Positions 11,801 through 26,200 of a stretch of 64,000 nt of DNA are shown piece after piece. A program made the translations under genes and the position numbers. The stretch's first letter is position 1, and each line of letters opens with the position of its first letter. The DNA is from Liolophura sinensis (taxonomy: Eukaryota > Mollusca > Polyplacophora > Chitonida > Chitonidae). Under the pieces are notes generated by a model. That model did not search any database, had not been told where the DNA came from, and saw only the letters and a list, made by a program, of their open reading frames with translations. Where the stretch lies: NCBI RefSeq assembly GCF_032854445.1, contig NC_088299.1, positions 7,912,324 through 7,976,323 on the forward strand. The letters are read 5' to 3'.

Positions 11801-14800
11801 TGTACTTGAGGAAGAGCTCTATAGTTAGGCCTTGGACTCACAACATCACTACTTACGGAAGATCTGTATAGTCAGATCTTGGATCTACTAAATCTATACT
11901 TACGAAAGATCTCTATAGTCAGACCTTGGACTCACTACATTTCTACTTACGGGAAGATCTCTATAGTCAGACCTTGAATCTACTAAATCTATATTTACGA
12001 AATATATCTATAGTCAGACCTTGAACTCACTACATCTATACTTACAGAAGATCTCTATAGTCAGACCTTGGACTCACAACATTTCTACTTACGGGAAGAT
12101 GTCGATAGTCAGACTTTAGATCTACTAAATCTATACTTACGAAAGATCTCTATAGTCAGACCTTGGACTCACTACATGCATACTTATGGAAGATCTCTAT
12201 AGTCAGACCTTGGACTCACTACATGCATACTTATGGAAGATCTCTATAGTCAGACCTTGGACTCACTACATGCATACTTATGGAAGATCTCTATAGTCAG
12301 ACCTTGTATCCACTACATGTGCACTTGTGGTAAACATCTAAAGTCAGATCTTAAACCCAATTCATCTATACTTAGGGAAGATCTCAAGTCCAGACCTTGA
12401 ACCCAATGCATCTATACATATGGAAGATCTTTACCGGTGACCAAGCCCGAGACATGTGATTTTACCACCACTCTAAAATAGTCATTAGCGTAACAGCTTG
12501 TGTTCATGGCCGTAACTGAAAAAAAAATCTGGAGAACGGCGTTAGACCTCAATCAAATAAGAGGTCTCCTTGGCCGAGGTGTTTAGCGTGCCAGTGCGGC
12601 GCAAAGATTCAGGAGTCTTCTCAGCAATGTGAGTCAAGCACATGCTGGATTCCTCTCCGGTCGTAGCAGCAGCCTGCGGATGATTGTGGGTTACCCCCGT
12701 TATCTGCCCGATTTCCTCCCACCATAATTCTGGCGACCGTCGTATAAGAGAAATGCTCTTGACAACGGCGTAAAACACCAGTCAAATCTAAACCAGTGAA
12801 ACAAATAAATACCTGTAAATTTAGGTGTGAGATTTACTTTCAGGAGACTGTCAGGAATCCAGTGAGATGCAGGTGTTTTCTTGGCGTCAAAATAATGTCC
12901 TCTATCCACATCTATCCTCATATCTGTCTTACATTTGTTATGACATAATGTATTTGGGGCCTCCGTGGCTCAGTTGGTTAGAGCGCTAGCGCAGCGTAAT
13001 GACCCAGGCGCCTCTCACCAATGCGGCCTCTGTGAGTTCAAGTCCTGCTCATGCTGGCTTCCTCTCGGGTAGTACGTGGAAAGGTCTGACTGCAGCCTGC
13101 GGATGGTCGTGGGTTTCCCCCGGGCTCTGCCCGGTTTTCTCCCACCATAATGCTGGTCGCCCTCGTACAAGTGAAATATTCTTGAGTACGGCATAAAACA
13201 CCAATCAAATAAATAAATAAAAACATAATATATAGATTTTTTTATCCTGGACCTGGACGCCATTCATGATGATAGTAAGTGGTCGACGCCATTTGTGTGA
13301 TGGAAATATGTATACATCAAACGTGGGAAAGTCAAGGTCGGTGGTTGACACTCCGGTTGTGTTCTTTATTCTTTTATCCATAAAACTGATAGCCGTTGGA
13401 TATACGTGGAGAATTCTTGAGTCAAATAAGTAAACAAATAAATATAAATATATCACACTTGACCGTAGATCTATATGCAGACTTTGCATGAGGTATTATA
13501 TTAAACCACAGATGTTTCGGAAGCTTCTGGACCCTCTGTGGCTTGGTGGTCAGCCCACATGGACCCAGGGGCTCCTCATTAATGCGATTGCTGTGAGTTC
13601 AAGTCCAGCTCATGCTGGCTTCTTCTCCGGTTGCACGTGGAAAGATCTTCAGCAACCTGCCGATGTTCGTGGGTTTTCCCTTTTGTTCTGCCCGGTTTGC
13701 TTCCATTATAATGCTGACCACTGTCATATAAATGAAACATTCTTAATGTGCAGATGCAGACTATATTGGTGGAAGACTAGTGGTCTGTAAAGAACGTTAG
13801 ACTGCCAAAACAGCCACATGAAGGTCATCCAATGCTTACTATGACCAGCAGTACATAGTGTAGTAGGACACTAAGCAAATTAATTACAAAAATCCCCTGT
13901 TTTCAGAACGTGGACCTGGTCGCAGCTCCAATCGCTCAGACAACGTTCAGGGAAGAAGCCTGTGACTTCACGTATCCTTACTTCTACGAGTTTAGCGTCA
14001 TTCTGATCAAGATGCCGGATCCTATGGGTCAGAAATGGCGTGCTTTGCTGGACATATTCTCCTGGCCTGTTATGGTGTTAGTGATAGTATCTCTGCCTAT
14101 TACGGCACTGGTCGTGTATTTCGTGGAGAAGGCAGATCCCGTGCCCAAACGCCGACAGATCTACATGACGAGATCGGGTGTCAGCAGCTACACCGTGGCC
14201 ACTTGGTATCTTTTCGGGGCATTGCTCTCCCAAGGTGAGTTCGAATCCCGCATATACGCGGCTGCCTTTTGCTCTCGATGGGTTTTGTTAAATACGGTCT
14301 TTACGTTAGTCCACATAGATCTTTAGAGGTTACAATTTTGTTTACATAATAATTCTGGAGAATGAACTGTGTAGTTCTAAGCTATATAATTTGCTTTCAT
14401 ATACATATAAAGGACAGTGTTACCTAACCATTTATACCTAACCCCCTCGGCCACGGAGGCCCCACATTGTTTGTGAGGTGTTGGGAGTAATAGTCTGTCG
14501 ACTGCTCTCGTGGGGCCGGTTTTACAACCTTTCCTAGACTTAAGATCATTTTTTTGTCTTCCAACAATATAGCGTCGAAATATGTAGGTTAGTGATGGGA
14601 AAACTCATCAGTCTAAAGACAGCGGTTTACGCGGAACATTCCTCCACCCATAATACAGGCCACCATCTTATAAGTCAAGGAGTCTTGAGTATGTCTTTAA
14701 AATAACAATTGAATAAATAAATAAACTGATACCCATTCTAAGACAGAAATGTACCAATATACCGTGAAAATACACGTAGGCCTATGCCTATCAGACTTGT

Positions 14801-17800
14801 GACTTTTGTAATGACTTTTGTCAAGGTCGCCAGTATTTAACTCAGGCACACCTTGACCCACTTATCGGCCATGTTCGAGAAGTGTGAAAATCTAAAAAAA
14901 AAAAACAAATTTCTTCTCCAGAACCGCTGATCCGATTGTATTGAAAATAAATATGCATGTATAAGCCTACTTGGGGTATCAGGATGGAAAATTTTATGCA
15001 AATCGGTTGAGAAATGTGAAAGCTCACTGTTGGTCGTTTTAGACACGTGATGACCTGTTATTGAATTTTGAAAAACCAAGATAACAGTTAGATGTACATT
15101 GACTTGACAACCATGATTTTAGTTTTTTCCTACGATGTAGATCTTAGATCTACATCCTAGATCTTCTTTAAATTGCAATTAATGCTCATTTTAGTGTCGT
15201 TATTCAAATGGCACGTGACCGGACAACGTAATAGCTATGGAGCTGAAAATTGGTCAGTAGACAGATCAACTACAGATCTTCATTTTCTGACTTCTGACTA
15301 ATATTTTTGCCATTAAAATGCGTTTAAAAACTTGCTATACTTGTTCATAGTCAGCTTGAAAAATTGCAATATCCCCAAAGCCGGTTAAAGTAGAGAAAAT
15401 AATCTTGGCATTTATAATATCGAACATATGAAGCAGCTTTTGACGTTTTGTGCTGTTTGGCCAGTCACGTGATTTAACAGCCATTTTTAACTTTATTGTT
15501 AAGCTTAAACCATTTTTCCCCGTAAAACAGCTAATGACCTTTCACTTGAAATTTCACTTGCAACTGTTAGGTGGATCGCCGTACCTATATTATAAAAAAA
15601 AAGATTTTGTTTGGTATGCAAGTTGTGCTGTGACTGACCAATGAAGTTAGCTAAAAATGCTAGGTCAGTAGGTCAAGTCTGAACATTTCTTTAAATAATT
15701 AAATAAACACACTGTCTAGAACTTCTTGACGTCAGAATGACAAATCTGTAAGAATTATTTTTGTACTATTACTAATTATTTTTTTAGCTAAAAATGCTAG
15801 GCTAGTAGGTCAAGTCTGAAAATTTCTTTAAATAATTAAATAAACACACTGTCTAAAACTCCTTGACCACAGGATGACAAATCTGTAAGAATTATTTTTG
15901 TACTTGGTATAGTTTTCAGGTTATAACCAAAAACCCCCTCAAAAATGTGAAGTATGACGTTAAACCCAGCAGCGTACATACATACAAAAATTGACAAAAC
16001 CTCCCATTCAAATAACACGGGAGCTTCATGCTTGACTACATGGAACCCGTTGAGTGTAGAGTGCTGGCTACAGGGCGTGTTTTCTGATTCTGTTTGGCGA
16101 CAGGTGCAGTACCTCAAAGGAACAATCTATCTATACACGCGGCCAAGCACTGCTATTTGAGAGCGGTGTTTTTTCCCTTTTCGCTGTCTTTCATTCCAGC
16201 CCCAATGAGCATTGTCCCTAGCAGTCATTTGTTCAAATCCAGTTCATTCCTGCCTGTCTTTGTTCTCATTTTTTTCTTCAATTACGATGAAATTGTTAGG
16301 CACCAGACTACCAGTCCTAGCAGCCTGGGCTTAAATCCAGTCTACTCCTTACCGTTCTTACCAAATTCATTCAGGATTTAAGTATAGAGGCCATGTGGGA
16401 AATCGTTTCGCCGGGTATTGCTGAAGTTGTTTTGTTTTCATTGAAAATACGAGATCTGGTTTCGTCAAGGTACATTCAATTCACTCTTTCGGAGACTTCA
16501 TTGTCTTGTTTCTCTTCATTGTATTAGAGAAACCTGGGGTATTTTCAGGAGAGGATGGAACTGATTTGAACGGTCTGTGGTGAAGAAAGTGCAAAGTGAA
16601 GAAAAGTGCAGTTTTGGAAAGTGGGCACCAAAAGCTGTGTGTACATACCGCTTGGAAGCCGTATAACTGCATGCAGTTTTAGTTTAATTTTAACAAAACT
16701 CCTATTGGTAGCTATGGACAGAAAGCTCAGGATTTCTGGTATTCTCGTTGTGGACCCCCGTGGGGTTTCCGGGGTGATAAGAATAGGACCTCAGCCCTCT
16801 AGGCAAGCTTGTCGTAAAAGTCGACTAACCTAGAGCTCTCCTGTGTGAGCCCGGTGAATATAATAGGCTCACATCTTCCCGGTTGTGTGAGAGGCAACTG
16901 GGGAGCGACCTGTTTGCCGTGGGTTGCGACCCGTAATCTACGAGGACGGAATCCTGGTGGCTGAGGGTGTGTTTGTCTTGCGAGATCCTCACGTCCAACA
17001 CGTCACTTTGGCCCTTACTTGGGGAGAGACGGGAGATCGGATGGGCCCGGTCCGATCAATCGGCTTGGTCACGCCTTGCCTCTGCGTGGCCCCAAAATTT
17101 CTCCATAACACCACTCAGTAAAGAATAAATGTTATTTCTGAAATTTCGTTTGCGGGACTACGTTTTGAGGCGGTGGCTCATGGGTCAATCGAGTAGTATG
17201 TGTCTGATGTGTGACCTTATTCACTTAATGGGGTTTGCTCATTAGGGCCATCTATTCGAGTATACCTCACGTGGAGTCCTTGGTGCGTTTCTTGTTGGGT
17301 ATCCCCAGGTTCAGGCATCGACCTTGTTGGCACTCCGCGGTGGGTGGGGAACACGTGGGGTGAATTTTTATTATATAACAAATATGTCTAACCCAAACCT
17401 TTTCGTTAATGTTTCCAATATAACAACCCAATCTTCCTCTCGGCCCACTCCAGGCGCTGATAAAAAGAGGAAGCTGGAAGTATTATCCGATTCACTTGAT
17501 AATGAACAGAACAATTGGCCGGCTTTTATAGTCCTCTCCACTAGGAGCGAACAAAAGCCGGCCTCTAAAATTCAAAATTCATCCTTTTTTGTTAAAAAGG
17601 GCATTGGAAGGGGCGGCAGGGACTTTGAAAACTGTTAAAAAACTACGATCCGGAGACATCCTCATCGAATGTTTCCGGAAACAACAATCTAAAAATTTAT
17701 TATCACTTAAAAAAATCTCTGATATACATATTTATACATCCCCTCACAGTTCCCTGAACAGCTGTCAGGGAATAATACGTGATAGGGATGGTGATATCAT

Positions 17801-20800
17801 TGATTTATCCGAAGAAGAAATCTGTTCTGAATTGAAACCACAGGGTGTTGCCAGAGTAAAACGTTTCACATCAAAAATAGCTGGCAACATCATCAAATTA
17901 AATACCTACCTTTTGACATTTAATAGTACATCTCTACCGTCACATATCTACATTGGCCCATATAATGTTAATGTAGATTTATACATCCCTAATCCTACAC
18001 GTTGTTTCACTTGCCAAAAATTTGGTCACGGCAAGGGACAATGTAAAAATAAACTGGTTTGCTTCAGATGCGGCAGTGAGGGTCATGAGGGTTTCGACTG
18101 CAGCAACACAGTTAAGTGTTGCAACTGCAGTGGAGATCACATGGCCTCGTCTAGAGACTGTCCGCTTTTCGTGAAGGAAAAACAAATAATTAATATTAAA
18201 GTCAGAAACAATATATCCTACCAGGAAGCCCGAAAATTAGTCTCACCCTTTAATACTTCTCCGCAGACTTCGTTTGCCAATGTGGTCAAGCGAGTAGCAT
18301 CTGTTGCTACTCGAACCTCTTGGACTTGGCCCATTGGAGACGACAAACCTACTTCTATATCTTTACAACCTGCTGCTCAACCTGCCCATAATTCCTGCTC
18401 AACACAGACCACTACAGTACAGCAAGTAAATATTACACAAAAAACTGATAAACCTGAACAAGATAAAAAGAAAACTACCAGAACTAAGTCCGGAAACAAA
18501 CGTCATAATGAAAATAATAAACCTAGTGGTCCCACGGAGCGTCCCTCTAAGGCCACTAGGGATCCTGTCCAAACTTTCAATAGGTTTGGATCGTTGGAGG
18601 ACGTTGATCCTTCAACATTAGATGCGGATGTGATGGATACATCACCCGCACCAGGGAGATCTAACAGCCGATCTCCAAGAAAGGGTCGTCCGCGGTCCAA
18701 ACACAAAGATAAATCGCCTATACGTCTCCCTCCATAATGGCGATATACGATAAAATTATACAATGGAATTGTCGAGGTCTTAAGGTTAATTTTATTGAAA
18801 TAACACAGCTAGTTGAATCTTTAAACCCTGCTGCCCTCTGTCTTCAGGAAACTCACCTGAAGACATCTGAAAAAGATAAATTATCTCTTAAAAATTACAC
18901 ACTTTATAGCAATTATTCTGGTGAAGAAGAGCGAGCTTGTGGCGGATCCTCTATTTTTGTAAATAATAATACAATTCACAGTCCTGTTGATCTCGTTACT
19001 GAGTTTCAGGCTGTGGCCGTCCGTGTTTCTTTGTCGGAAACAGTTACTTTATGTTCGATCTATATTCCTCCTCATTGTTCTTTGTCAATCTCTCAATTAC
19101 ATAACTTGAAAGAACAACTCCCATCCCCTTTTATAATAATGGGGGATTTTAATGCCCATAACCCTCTATGGGGCAGTAATAATATAAACGGTAAAAGCAA
19201 AACTTTGGAAAATTTTTTATCGAAAAAACTGTGTTATTTCAATGATGGTTCTAATACCTTTTTACATCCAGGTAATGGCGTTTATTCTGCTATCGATCTC
19301 ACTATCACGGATCCATCACTTCTCCTTGATTTTTCTTGGAGGGTGCATGACGATCTTTGTGGTAGTGACCATTTTCCTATAATCCTAGAACATATCACTT
19401 CTAATTCTTTAGAACGTGTAGCTAGGTGGAAATTCGATAAAGCAGATTGGATCGCATTTGAGATGTTCTGTGAGGCTGATATCTCTCCAGAGACTCTCAA
19501 AACAGCAGATGATCCAATATTAAAATTTAACGAGCTTGTATTACGAGCTGCCGATAGAACTATCCCTAAAACCTCGACAAATCCAAAATCCAAAAGTAAA
19601 CCCTGGTATGATCAGGACTGTCGCAAAGCCATTAAGGACCGCAAAAACGCCGAGCGAAATTTTAATATATGTCGTACTGATAATAACTTAAACCAGGTTC
19701 GTATTTTTCGAGCTAAGGCTCGTCGATTACTCAAGTCCAAGAGACGATCTTGTTGGCGGAACTTTGTTTCGGGCATTACGTCAAAAACACCCATGCGTAA
19801 TGTCTGGAGCATGGTTCAGAAACTTAAGGGCAAAAATAATAAAGCAAAAGTTCAGCATTTAAAAGATGGCGATAATACATTAACCTCTCCATCTGATATA
19901 GCCAACAAATTAGCTGAAACAATTTCAACAAAATCTTCTTCTGAGAACTATACTAAAGAATTCCAACATATTAAAAATCAGAAGGAGAAAACCAAATTGC
20001 CCTTTTCTTCTAAGAATTTAGAAGATTATAATCATCCTTTTAATATCAAGGAACTTAAGACTGCATTAAAAAAGGCCCACGATACTGCTTGTGGTCCTGA
20101 TAATGTATATTATGAGTTTCTGAACCATTTACCACCTGAGCCACTGGAGACTCTCTTGGATTTGCTTAGTGATATTTGGATAACTGGTAATTTTCCACCG
20201 TCATGGAGGGAGGCGTGTATTATCCCGGTTCCCAAACCGGGTAAGGATGATACTGATCCAAATAATTACCGTCCCATAGCTCTTACCAGCTGTGTCGGTA
20301 AGACTATGGAACGGATGATTAATGATAGACTTGTTTGGTTTCTTGAAACCAACAAGCTTTTATCTAACATTCAATGTGGTTTTCGTCAAGGTCGATCTAC
20401 CTTGTTCGATTTGAAACTTTTATTCGTGATGGTTTTGTTAATAATGAACATGTGGTGTCCATATTTTTTGATCTTGAAAAGGCCTACGACACCACATGGA
20501 AATATGGTATTTTAAAAGACCTCACGGATATGGGTCTTAAAGGTCGATTACCTATATTAATATCACAATTTTTATCCGATCGTCAGTTTAAGGTACGGGT
20601 TGGGTCCACTCTTTCTGACTCTTATGAGCAGGAAATGGGTGTACCCCAGGGCAGCATTCTATCACCAACTGTGTTCAGCATAAAAATAAATAGCCTAGCA
20701 AAAACATTAACATCTGGCACAGAGGGTTCTTTATACGTGGATGATTTCCTTATATGCTACCGAGCTAGGAATATGAATAATATCGAACGTCAGTTGCAGC

Positions 20801-23241
20801 TTTGTCTCAATAAAATCGAGAAATGGGCAAGTGAAAACGGTTTTAGATTTTCAACGTCTAAAACCGTCGGTATGCATTTTTGTAACAAACGGAAATTTCA
20901 TCTTGATCCTGAGCTTAATTTTTGTGGTGAACAGGTTAAAATTGTTGGAGAAACCAAATTTTTAGGCATAATATTTGATAGTAAGCTATCTTTTATACCT
21001 CATATAAAAATGCTTAAAGTTAAATGTACAAAGGCTCTCGATATAATTAAGGTCGTGTCTAGCACCTACTGGGGTGCTGACCGATCAGTTTTACTTAATT
21101 TATATCGTTCTCTGGTGAGGTCTAAATTGGACTATGGATCCATCATTTACGGTTCCGCTAGGAAGTCGTATATTAAAATGTTGGATCCTGTTCATCACCA
21201 AGGTTTGAGGCTCAGCCTTGGTGCTTTTAGAACCTCACCAGTAGAAAGTTTATACGTGGAGGCAAATGAACCTTCTTTATATAACCGACGTATAAAACTG
21301 AGCCTTCAATATGCTACAAAGCTTAAAGCACATCCAACAAACCCTGCCTACGACTGTGTTTTCAATCCATTGTATGTAGACAAATATACTAAATGTCCTA
21401 ACAAGATCCCTTCGTTCGGTCTTCGAATACAGGACCATATTGTGGGAACTAACATCAAGCTGGAAGATATAGCTCCGGTGTCTTTTCCGGAGTCTCCTCC
21501 ATGGCTTCTCCCACAACCTAAACTAATATTTGATCTACGTAAATATAATAAATCGAATATAAATCCTCTTATAATTCAGCAAGGTTTTGCTGAAATTGAA
21601 GCTACCGGTAATTATATGGATTATAAATTTATATATACTGACGGGTCGAAGGATGGGGACAGGGTTGCGACTGCGGCTGTCTTAGAGCAGCGGGTCTCTT
21701 CCTTTCGTCTTCCATCCTCTTCTTCAATATTCTCTGCCGAGGCCAGAGCTATACTCCTGGCCTTATCATATGTTTCTTCTGGGTGTGCCCAGAGGGCAAT
21801 GATATGCACTGACTCGTTGTCTTGCTTATTGGCAATACAGAATAATAAATTTAAAAATCCCTTGATCCTTCAAATTTTAGCTATACATAGGAAATTAATC
21901 AGAAGAGGTAAAGATATTATATTCTCCTGGGTACCAAGTCATTGGTATCCATGGAAACACAGTCGCAGATATGGAGGCGAAAGCTGCCCTAAATAAACCC
22001 ATATCTAAGATAAAAATCCCTTATACTGACATGAAGTCCAATATTCTTAAATATATTCGTTGCCTTTGGCAGGGTGAATGGAACTTGCAGGTCCATAATA
22101 AACTGCATGCTATTCATCCGGTCATTGGCTACAACAATTATACTTGCGAAAAGTCTCGTAGAGACCAAGTAGTTTTAACAAGGTGTCGTGTTGGGCATTC
22201 TCGTCTAACGCACAATTTCATACTAGATGGGAGCAGTGCTCCCGAGTGCGTTGGATGCGATGCCCAATATAGCATCAAACATATCTTGGTTGACTGTGTG
22301 GACTTTGCCCACGTTCGGCAGAGATTCTACACGGTCGACTCTATATATGATTTGTTTGACAACATCGCTGGCGATGTTGTCATCAATTATTTGAAGGCCA
22401 TTGGCCTTTATCATAAGATATAATTTCTTAATATATAAATATTTATCTATAATGTTATATATACATTTCTTGATATATTTTTTTAAAACTATGAGGGTTT
22501 TCGAGTTTTAACTGTTTTTGTTTTTTCTAATCTGGTTTTAAACATGTCCAAACATTTGTTTCCATTTTTAATGTTCGCACCACCATATCGGAAACCTCAA
22601 CCGCTTCATGTTTCGACCTTGCTCTCGCCACGATATGGCTGAAATACTGCCGATGTGGCGTTAAACCATAATCATTCATTCATTCATTCTCGTTGTGGAT
22701 GTGTATTTAGTGCTTGCAAATTGCTAATTAGAATAAAATCAGCGTATCTGTGAGGTTAGAGATTTTGTAGATATCCTTTGGACTTGGGGGGACAATGATA
22801 AGCAGGGAAACTCATCCGCCCCAGTGGAATAAATGGGAGTTGCCCTGGGTCTGTAAAGCCGATTTACGGTCGCCGTCTAGACACAATCGAACGGAATCCC
22901 TTCCAGTTACACCCTCAGGAATATCTTGTGCTACATTCGCCAACGACATCCGACTCTTGGTGATATTCACTGGATTTGAAATGTATAAAAGCCTAACGAA
23001 CAATCCGTGCTTTGTATATTGACCTCAACACGTCTCGTTTGTCAAAATTTATGACTTGTAAACCTGATCCCGTTGCCCTGGTAATGGGGTATTTACATGT
23101 AAGATCGTAACTCGTGATCTATAGTTACTTTTCAGCCGAGATAGAGGCCAATCCTGACTCTGTTACACAACATAGCGTCATTCCGTTTTACACTAAATAA
23201 TGTAAAATAAATGTGTACAGATAATATGTATTATATATATA

Positions 23242-23275
<34 letters not shown>

Positions 23276-26200
23276 TAATGATCGAATTTATATCTGTAAG
23301 TTTATAATAAATCAGGATGAGAACCCTTATCTTTGTGCGCTTTTATCAGAGATCAACGACAACCTGCGAATGGCTGTGCATTTCCTCCCGCCGTAGTGCT
23401 GACCGCTGTCGTTTAAGTGACATATTCTATTCTATATTATCATGGTACGGCATAATACACCAGTCAAATAAACAAAAAAATGAATAAGAGGTCAATAATT
23501 CTTTCCAAATAATAGGTGAACTAACTAATGACCTCTCGTTAATTTACCTCAGTTAGTGTTTTATTCTAACTGTTCAAGTAAATGCTTAAATAGTGGCAAA
23601 TTACACGTTCCATAGTATACCATGGCTTAAGCAGAATTAGGTAAAAAATATGCATTGATGTTAGTTGCAATTCATTATAGACGTCACATGTGGAGAATCA
23701 CTTAAAATGCTATGTTCTCATCACATTTAATGCACAATCTACGGATCTGCTTCGGAGCTATGTACGTAAATTTGTACGATTAACTTTTCTACTTAAACTT
23801 GCTTACAGGAGGCATTTTGAACCCCAAATCTGTTTCCGGACGGACCCTGATAGGTTTCTGGTGGCTCTATTGCATCGTGGTGACGGCCACGTTCACCGGC
23901 CAGCTCATGGCCACTCTCACAGTGACGTCAGTTAAACCTCCGTTCAACAGCATCGCCGAGATGGTCGCGCAAGACGGCTACAAGTGGGGGACGGCCTCAG
24001 GCGGAACAGTCATTTACGTCAGTCTTAAGGTATATTTTGCATATACGTCAGTTCCGGTTGATGATCCGGTGCATGGTGAAAAATTTTCACCAATGAGGTC
24101 GCTGTGAGTTCAAGTCCAGCTCATGCTGGCTTTCTTTCCAGCCGTACCTGGGAAGGTGTGAAACAGTGGATTTCCCCCCGAGGTTTGCCCGGTTTCCTCC
24201 TACCATAATGCTGACCGCTGTTGTATAGGTGAAATATTCTTGAGTACAGCATGAAACACCAATCAAATAAATAATTAAAATGAAAGATTTTCAAATTCCG
24301 TTTAACACTAACACGTATATGCGTACGTGTTAACTCAAAATAACAATAATGTGATATACAGGAACACTCGTCAAAACGTCAAAATTTATTTATTTACTTA
24401 GTTGACTGTTAACGCTGTACTCAAGAATTTTTCAGTTATATAACGGCGGTCAGATATATCGGTGCGGGGACACTGGAGTGCACCGAGTAAACCACCGCCC
24501 TTCACCAAATACCTGACAAACATCCTGACTTAAAGGTGCAGCATCGAGAGGTGAATTCGAACCCGATACGTCATCGGTAAAGGGCTTTGGTCGCAAGGAG
24601 CAAGCGTTTTAAACGTCTGAGTCAGCGAAGGTCTCGTTGCATGTTTCTGATTCAAATTTCATAGCAAAGTTATATGTCCTATTTTTGAAAATTTTGTTTT
24701 GTTTTTATTCTCAAATCTTGCATCGGCATTCAGAAAAATTTAACCTACACTCATTTATCTGGTAGAATGAAACCTTTCCTGTTCTAGTTACACATTAATG
24801 TGTTTAATGAGAGAAAAACGAACGATATAAAAACAACTTTAAATCTTCGCTGCCCAGGGATCTTATCAAAGATCTTCTACCTTTTAAGTGGCAACAAATT
24901 GTCATATGCCTAATGTTAAAAACCATAGCTAACGTTTATTGACAACTACATTCTGTTACTGCTCTACGCTTTTTTCGGAATGAGTACACCATCCCTTATC
25001 ACGGTTTCCATGGTAATCTTTGCAATTTGACTACACCATCTGAGTCTGCACGTAGTTTTCTCATCGTGTTTCCGTGAAGCACTACCTCTTATGCATTCAG
25101 TACTCCTGTAGCGTTCTTCAATTATTAAAGAGTGGATAATCAAGGTAAAATGTAAAATGGAGTTATACGATATCCATATTAAGTAATTCAATTCAAATGA
25201 ATGCAAAAAAAATCCTGAGGCCCACATTTTGAATGATGTTTTCATTGAATGAAAGATGGAATCTGAAAACAGACTAAACTGACTGTCGATCAAGTGATAA
25301 ACACATTTTCTGAGAACTCAGTCAATGCTACTCCATCTACACATATGTATGTTTATACACATGATAAAAACCAAAGCAGTGCATTCGTATTTCATTCTAT
25401 CGGAACCCAAACAATGCTAATGCCCATCGAATGCGGAATATTTTGCTTCTTTAGTTTACGGCTAAAAGTTATTTTATTACGAACGAAAGTGGATGTAAAA
25501 ATGTTTCACTTTTGTATTTAGACACGTGCATGGTTCAGATCAAAATAACTGTTGTTTGTAACATGCATGGCCTATCACGAGATATATGCACTCGTGTGCG
25601 GAGCAAATCCGTTAGGACTGAGAAACTTTTATGACAGCAACAGAAGACATTGTATCCTAAAACAATCGCAAACAAAGGAATAAAGACTAAAACACTGTGA
25701 TCAGCAATAACCACAGCTTTCAGACTATTGTAGGTTATAAATGGTTGTCACGTGGATTTACTGGTTTTGGCGTTCAAAATAGGCGTGAAGGCGTTATAGA
25801 GCAAGTCCAGTCCAATTATCCTGGAATAGCCTAAATGATTATCTTTCACAAATTATCAAACTCTTTTGTGTACATGTTACCTTTCAAAATCGGTAATACA
25901 GTTCATAAAACCTATGAAGCCGGTAGCATTATAACTTTTTCCAACTTTACAATCTTTTAAACACTATAAATAACATAAAATCTTAGTCTGATATTCAGTG
26001 AAAGGCATTAATTTGAGCTATTCTTGGTGTAAATATAGAGAAAATTTGATCTGATTAGCAAATATGGATTTAGGGGGAAAAATCTCCAGTACAGCCTATT
26101 TAACGTGTTGATTTAATATGAGAGCTTATAGATAACCAATATGGATCTTTCAGCAACCTGCGGATGGTTGTGGGTTTCCCCTGGACTGTGCCTGGTTTCC

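Larger units (their letters stand above)
16755..22685 (+). mobile_element. Full-length non-LTR retrotransposon (LINE, RNase H-bearing, I/Jockey group), inactive
   Basis: A 5.9-kb element in the iGluR intron between exons f and g, in sense orientation. In order: a 5' untranslated region of about 630 bp (CCCCGTGGGGTTTCCGGG type), ORF1 with three CCHC knuckles, ORF2 with APE endonuclease, reverse transcriptase, RNase H and a C-terminal zinc finger, a 3' untranslated region of about 260 bp, and a short (ATTC)n tail. The 14-bp target duplication shows target-primed insertion of a full-length copy. RNase H in ORF2 and the simple-repeat tail place it in the I superfamily, perhaps the Nimb clade; the clade is inference. 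ORF1 carries one frameshift and ORF2 two, so this copy is dead. Confidence 0.93.
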
